A stretch of 38,940 bases of DNA, from contig JAGKTQ010000023.1 of assembly GCA_021153325.1 (NCBI GenBank), forward strand, positions 1-38,940. Direction: 5' to 3'. The notes under the pieces were generated by a model. That model searched no databases. It saw only the letters and a list, made by a program, of their open reading frames with translations, and was not told where the DNA came from. Below, one piece after another: positions 37,588 to 38,940 of the stretch; within the stretch, counting starts at the first letter, position 1, and each line of letters starts with the position of its first letter. Source of the DNA: Lachnospiraceae bacterium. Its GTDB lineage: Bacteria; Bacillota; Clostridia; Lachnospirales; Lachnospiraceae. Both the position numbers and the translations under genes were made by a program.

Positions 37588-38940
37588 ATGAAAAAACAAG
37601 ATTCTATGAGCAGAATGGGAACGGAGAAAATCAGCAAGCTGATGCTTTCGATGGGAATTCCTATGATTTTATCCATGGTACTACAGGCGGTCTATAATAT
37701 TGTAGACAGTGCTTTTGTATCGAATATGAAGGAAAACGGTGAAGCAGCATTAAATGCGTTGACGTTGGCTTTCCCAGTGCAGATGTTAATGGTAGCAGTA
37801 GGTATCGGAACTGGAGTCGGAACGAATGCGCTGCTTGCAAAAAGTTTAGGACAGGGCAATCAGGAGAAGGCAAGTAAAGTAGCTGGTAATGCACTGACTT
37901 TGGGGGGCATCATTTATGCCGTATTTTTATTGTTTGGTCTGTTTGGTGTTCGTTTTTACATCAATACGCAGACAAGCAATCCTTTGATTGAAGAAATGGC
38001 AGTAGAGTATTTAGCCATTTGCTGTGTTGTGTCCATGGGAATCGTGTTCTTTTCCATTTTTGAAAAGCTGTTACAGGCAACAGGACGCTCGCAGTATTCA
38101 ACGATCGCACAGGTGGCGGGAGCAGTTACCAATATCATTTTAGACCCGATCCTCATTTATGGTTGGTGTGGTCTGCCTCAAATGGGTGTAAAAGGTGCAG
38201 CTTATGCAACGGTCATCGGTCAGATTGTTTCTATGGTAACCGCACTTGTATTCCACTTAAAATACAATAAAGAAATCAGCAATGGTCTAAAATATATGAA
38301 ATTAGAAAAAAAGATCGTAAAAGAAATTTATGCGATCGGACTTCCGGCAATTATTTCGCAGGCATTAATGTCCTTTATGACATATGGACTCAATATTATT
38401 TTAGGAGGCATTTCCGAAGCGGCAGTAACGGCGTATGGACTGTATTATAAAGTACAGCAGTTTGTACTGTTTGCAGCATTTGGACTGCGAGATGCGATCA
38501 CACCGATTGTATCCTTCAATCACGGAATGCGTAGCAGATCCCGTGTTAAGGAAGGCATCAAATATGGTATGTTGTATACCTTGACAATTATGTTATTCGG
38601 TCTTGTTTTGATCGAAATCTTTGCGGTTCCTTTTGCAGCATTGTTTGGTCTTTCAGGAGAAACGAATGCAATGTGTATCAGTGCTATGAGAGTAATTTCG
38701 TTGAGTTTTCTGTTTGCCGGAGCGAACATTGCTTTTCAGGGTGTGTTCCAGGCATTGGACAGCGGACTGGAATCGCTGGTTCTTTCTGTATGCCGACAGT
38801 TTTTGTTTGTGTTGCCGGTAGCATGGGGATTTGCTCAGATCGTAAAACAGCGCACAACGGCTGATATTTGGCTTGTGTGGCTGACGTTTTTAATCGCGGA
38901 AGCAGTTACTGTTATCATTGCATGGATTTTTATGAAAAAG
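37588..38940 (+). CDS. MATE family efflux transporter, 3' end cut by window edge
   Basis: An open frame of 451 codons without a stop reaches the window edge. The translation begins MKKQDSMSRMGTEKISKLML and shows the MATE pattern SMGIPMILSMVLQAVYNIVDSAFVSNM, GIGTGVGTNALLAKSLGQGNQEKASKVAGNAL, LQATGRSQYSTIAQVAGAVTNIILDPILIYG and a second repeat from YAIGLPAIISQALMSF. Length is near the family norm, so only a few residues are missing. AGGAGG lies upstream of the ATG. The substrate is unknown. It is divergent from the PadR/HAAS operon and preceded by an attenuator-like hairpin; PadR could also affect it through the shared intergenic region. Confidence 0.93.
   Translation, partial: MKKQDSMSRMGTEKISKLMLSMGIPMILSMVLQAVYNIVDSAFVSNMKENGEAALNALTLAFPVQMLMVAVGIGTGVGTNALLAKSLGQGNQEKASKVAGNALTLGGIIYAVFLLFGLFGVRFYINTQTSNPLIEEMAVEYLAICCVVSMGIVFFSIFEKLLQATGRSQYSTIAQVAGAVTNIILDPILIYGWCGLPQMGVKGAAYATVIGQIVSMVTALVFHLKYNKEISNGLKYMKLEKKIVKEIYAIGLPAIISQALMSFMTYGLNIILGGISEAAVTAYGLYYKVQQFVLFAAFGLRDAITPIVSFNHGMRSRSRVKEGIKYGMLYTLTIMLFGLVLIEIFAVPFAALFGLSGETNAMCISAMRVISLSFLFAGANIAFQGVFQALDSGLESLVLSVCRQFLFVLPVAWGFAQIVKQRTTADIWLVWLTFLIAEAVTVIIAWIFMKK

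Overview
The window looks like chromosomal DNA of a low-GC, anaerobic, Gram-positive Clostridia member, most likely a Lachnospiraceae. The basis is AT-rich sequence with strong AGGAGG ribosome-binding sites and consensus TTGACA/TATAAT promoters, together with DUF4364, a CspB-like cytoplasmic subtilase, a TetM-like GTPase fused to an NYN nuclease domain, a PadR/HAAS pair and a NiaR-controlled NAD operon. I cannot fix the genus. No rRNA, tRNA, CRISPR array, insertion sequence or phage gene was found. Coding density is high and no gap without a gene exceeds 300 bases.

Layout. Positions 1-4076: a rarA-type AAA+ ATPase cut by the left edge, convergent with a minus-strand set of malic enzyme, TIGR01212 radical SAM protein and DUF4364 protein. 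Positions 4284-12164 are all plus strand: a MerR/TipAS regulator with a 19-bp-spacer promoter, a TetR regulator overlapping a CPBP membrane protease, a MATE exporter, a YkgJ-type cysteine-cluster protein, a TauE/SafE-like permease, a second rarA paralogue carrying a textbook beta-clamp motif, and an M18 aminopeptidase. Positions 12204-16284: a minus-strand AraC regulator, then a sulfur block with an Rrf2 regulator, O-acetylhomoserine sulfhydrylase and cysteine synthase. Positions 16291-19970: the minus-strand operon nadA-nadB-nadC-niaR for de novo NAD synthesis and its repressor, with a likely operator over the -35 box.

Positions 20108-26659 (plus): a Csp-type S8 protease, an SDR oxidoreductase whose stop overlaps the start of the TetM-like/NYN fusion, and an RsmF-like rRNA methyltransferase. 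Positions 26805-32026: a polar amino acid ABC importer (ATPase, lipoprotein, two permeases), followed by a cytidylate-kinase-like protein that overlaps a membrane/HAD fusion whose HAD catalytic motifs are degenerate. Positions 32181-35895: purA, a LysR regulator and an FAD oxidoreductase with a C-terminal Rieske domain. Positions 35972-37383 (minus): a PadR/HAAS pair. From 37588 a second MATE exporter runs off the right edge behind what looks like a transcription attenuator.

Most genes are housekeeping or ordinary accessory functions. The most unusual items are the ribosomal-protection-GTPase/NYN fusion, the membrane/pseudo-HAD fusion linked to an amino acid importer, the terminator in the second MATE leader that has no upstream gene to serve, and the paired RarA paralogues of which only one shows a canonical clamp-binding peptide. 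Several gene starts were moved from the longest reading frame to internal ATG, GTG or TTG codons on ribosome-binding-site and promoter evidence, as stated in the entries.
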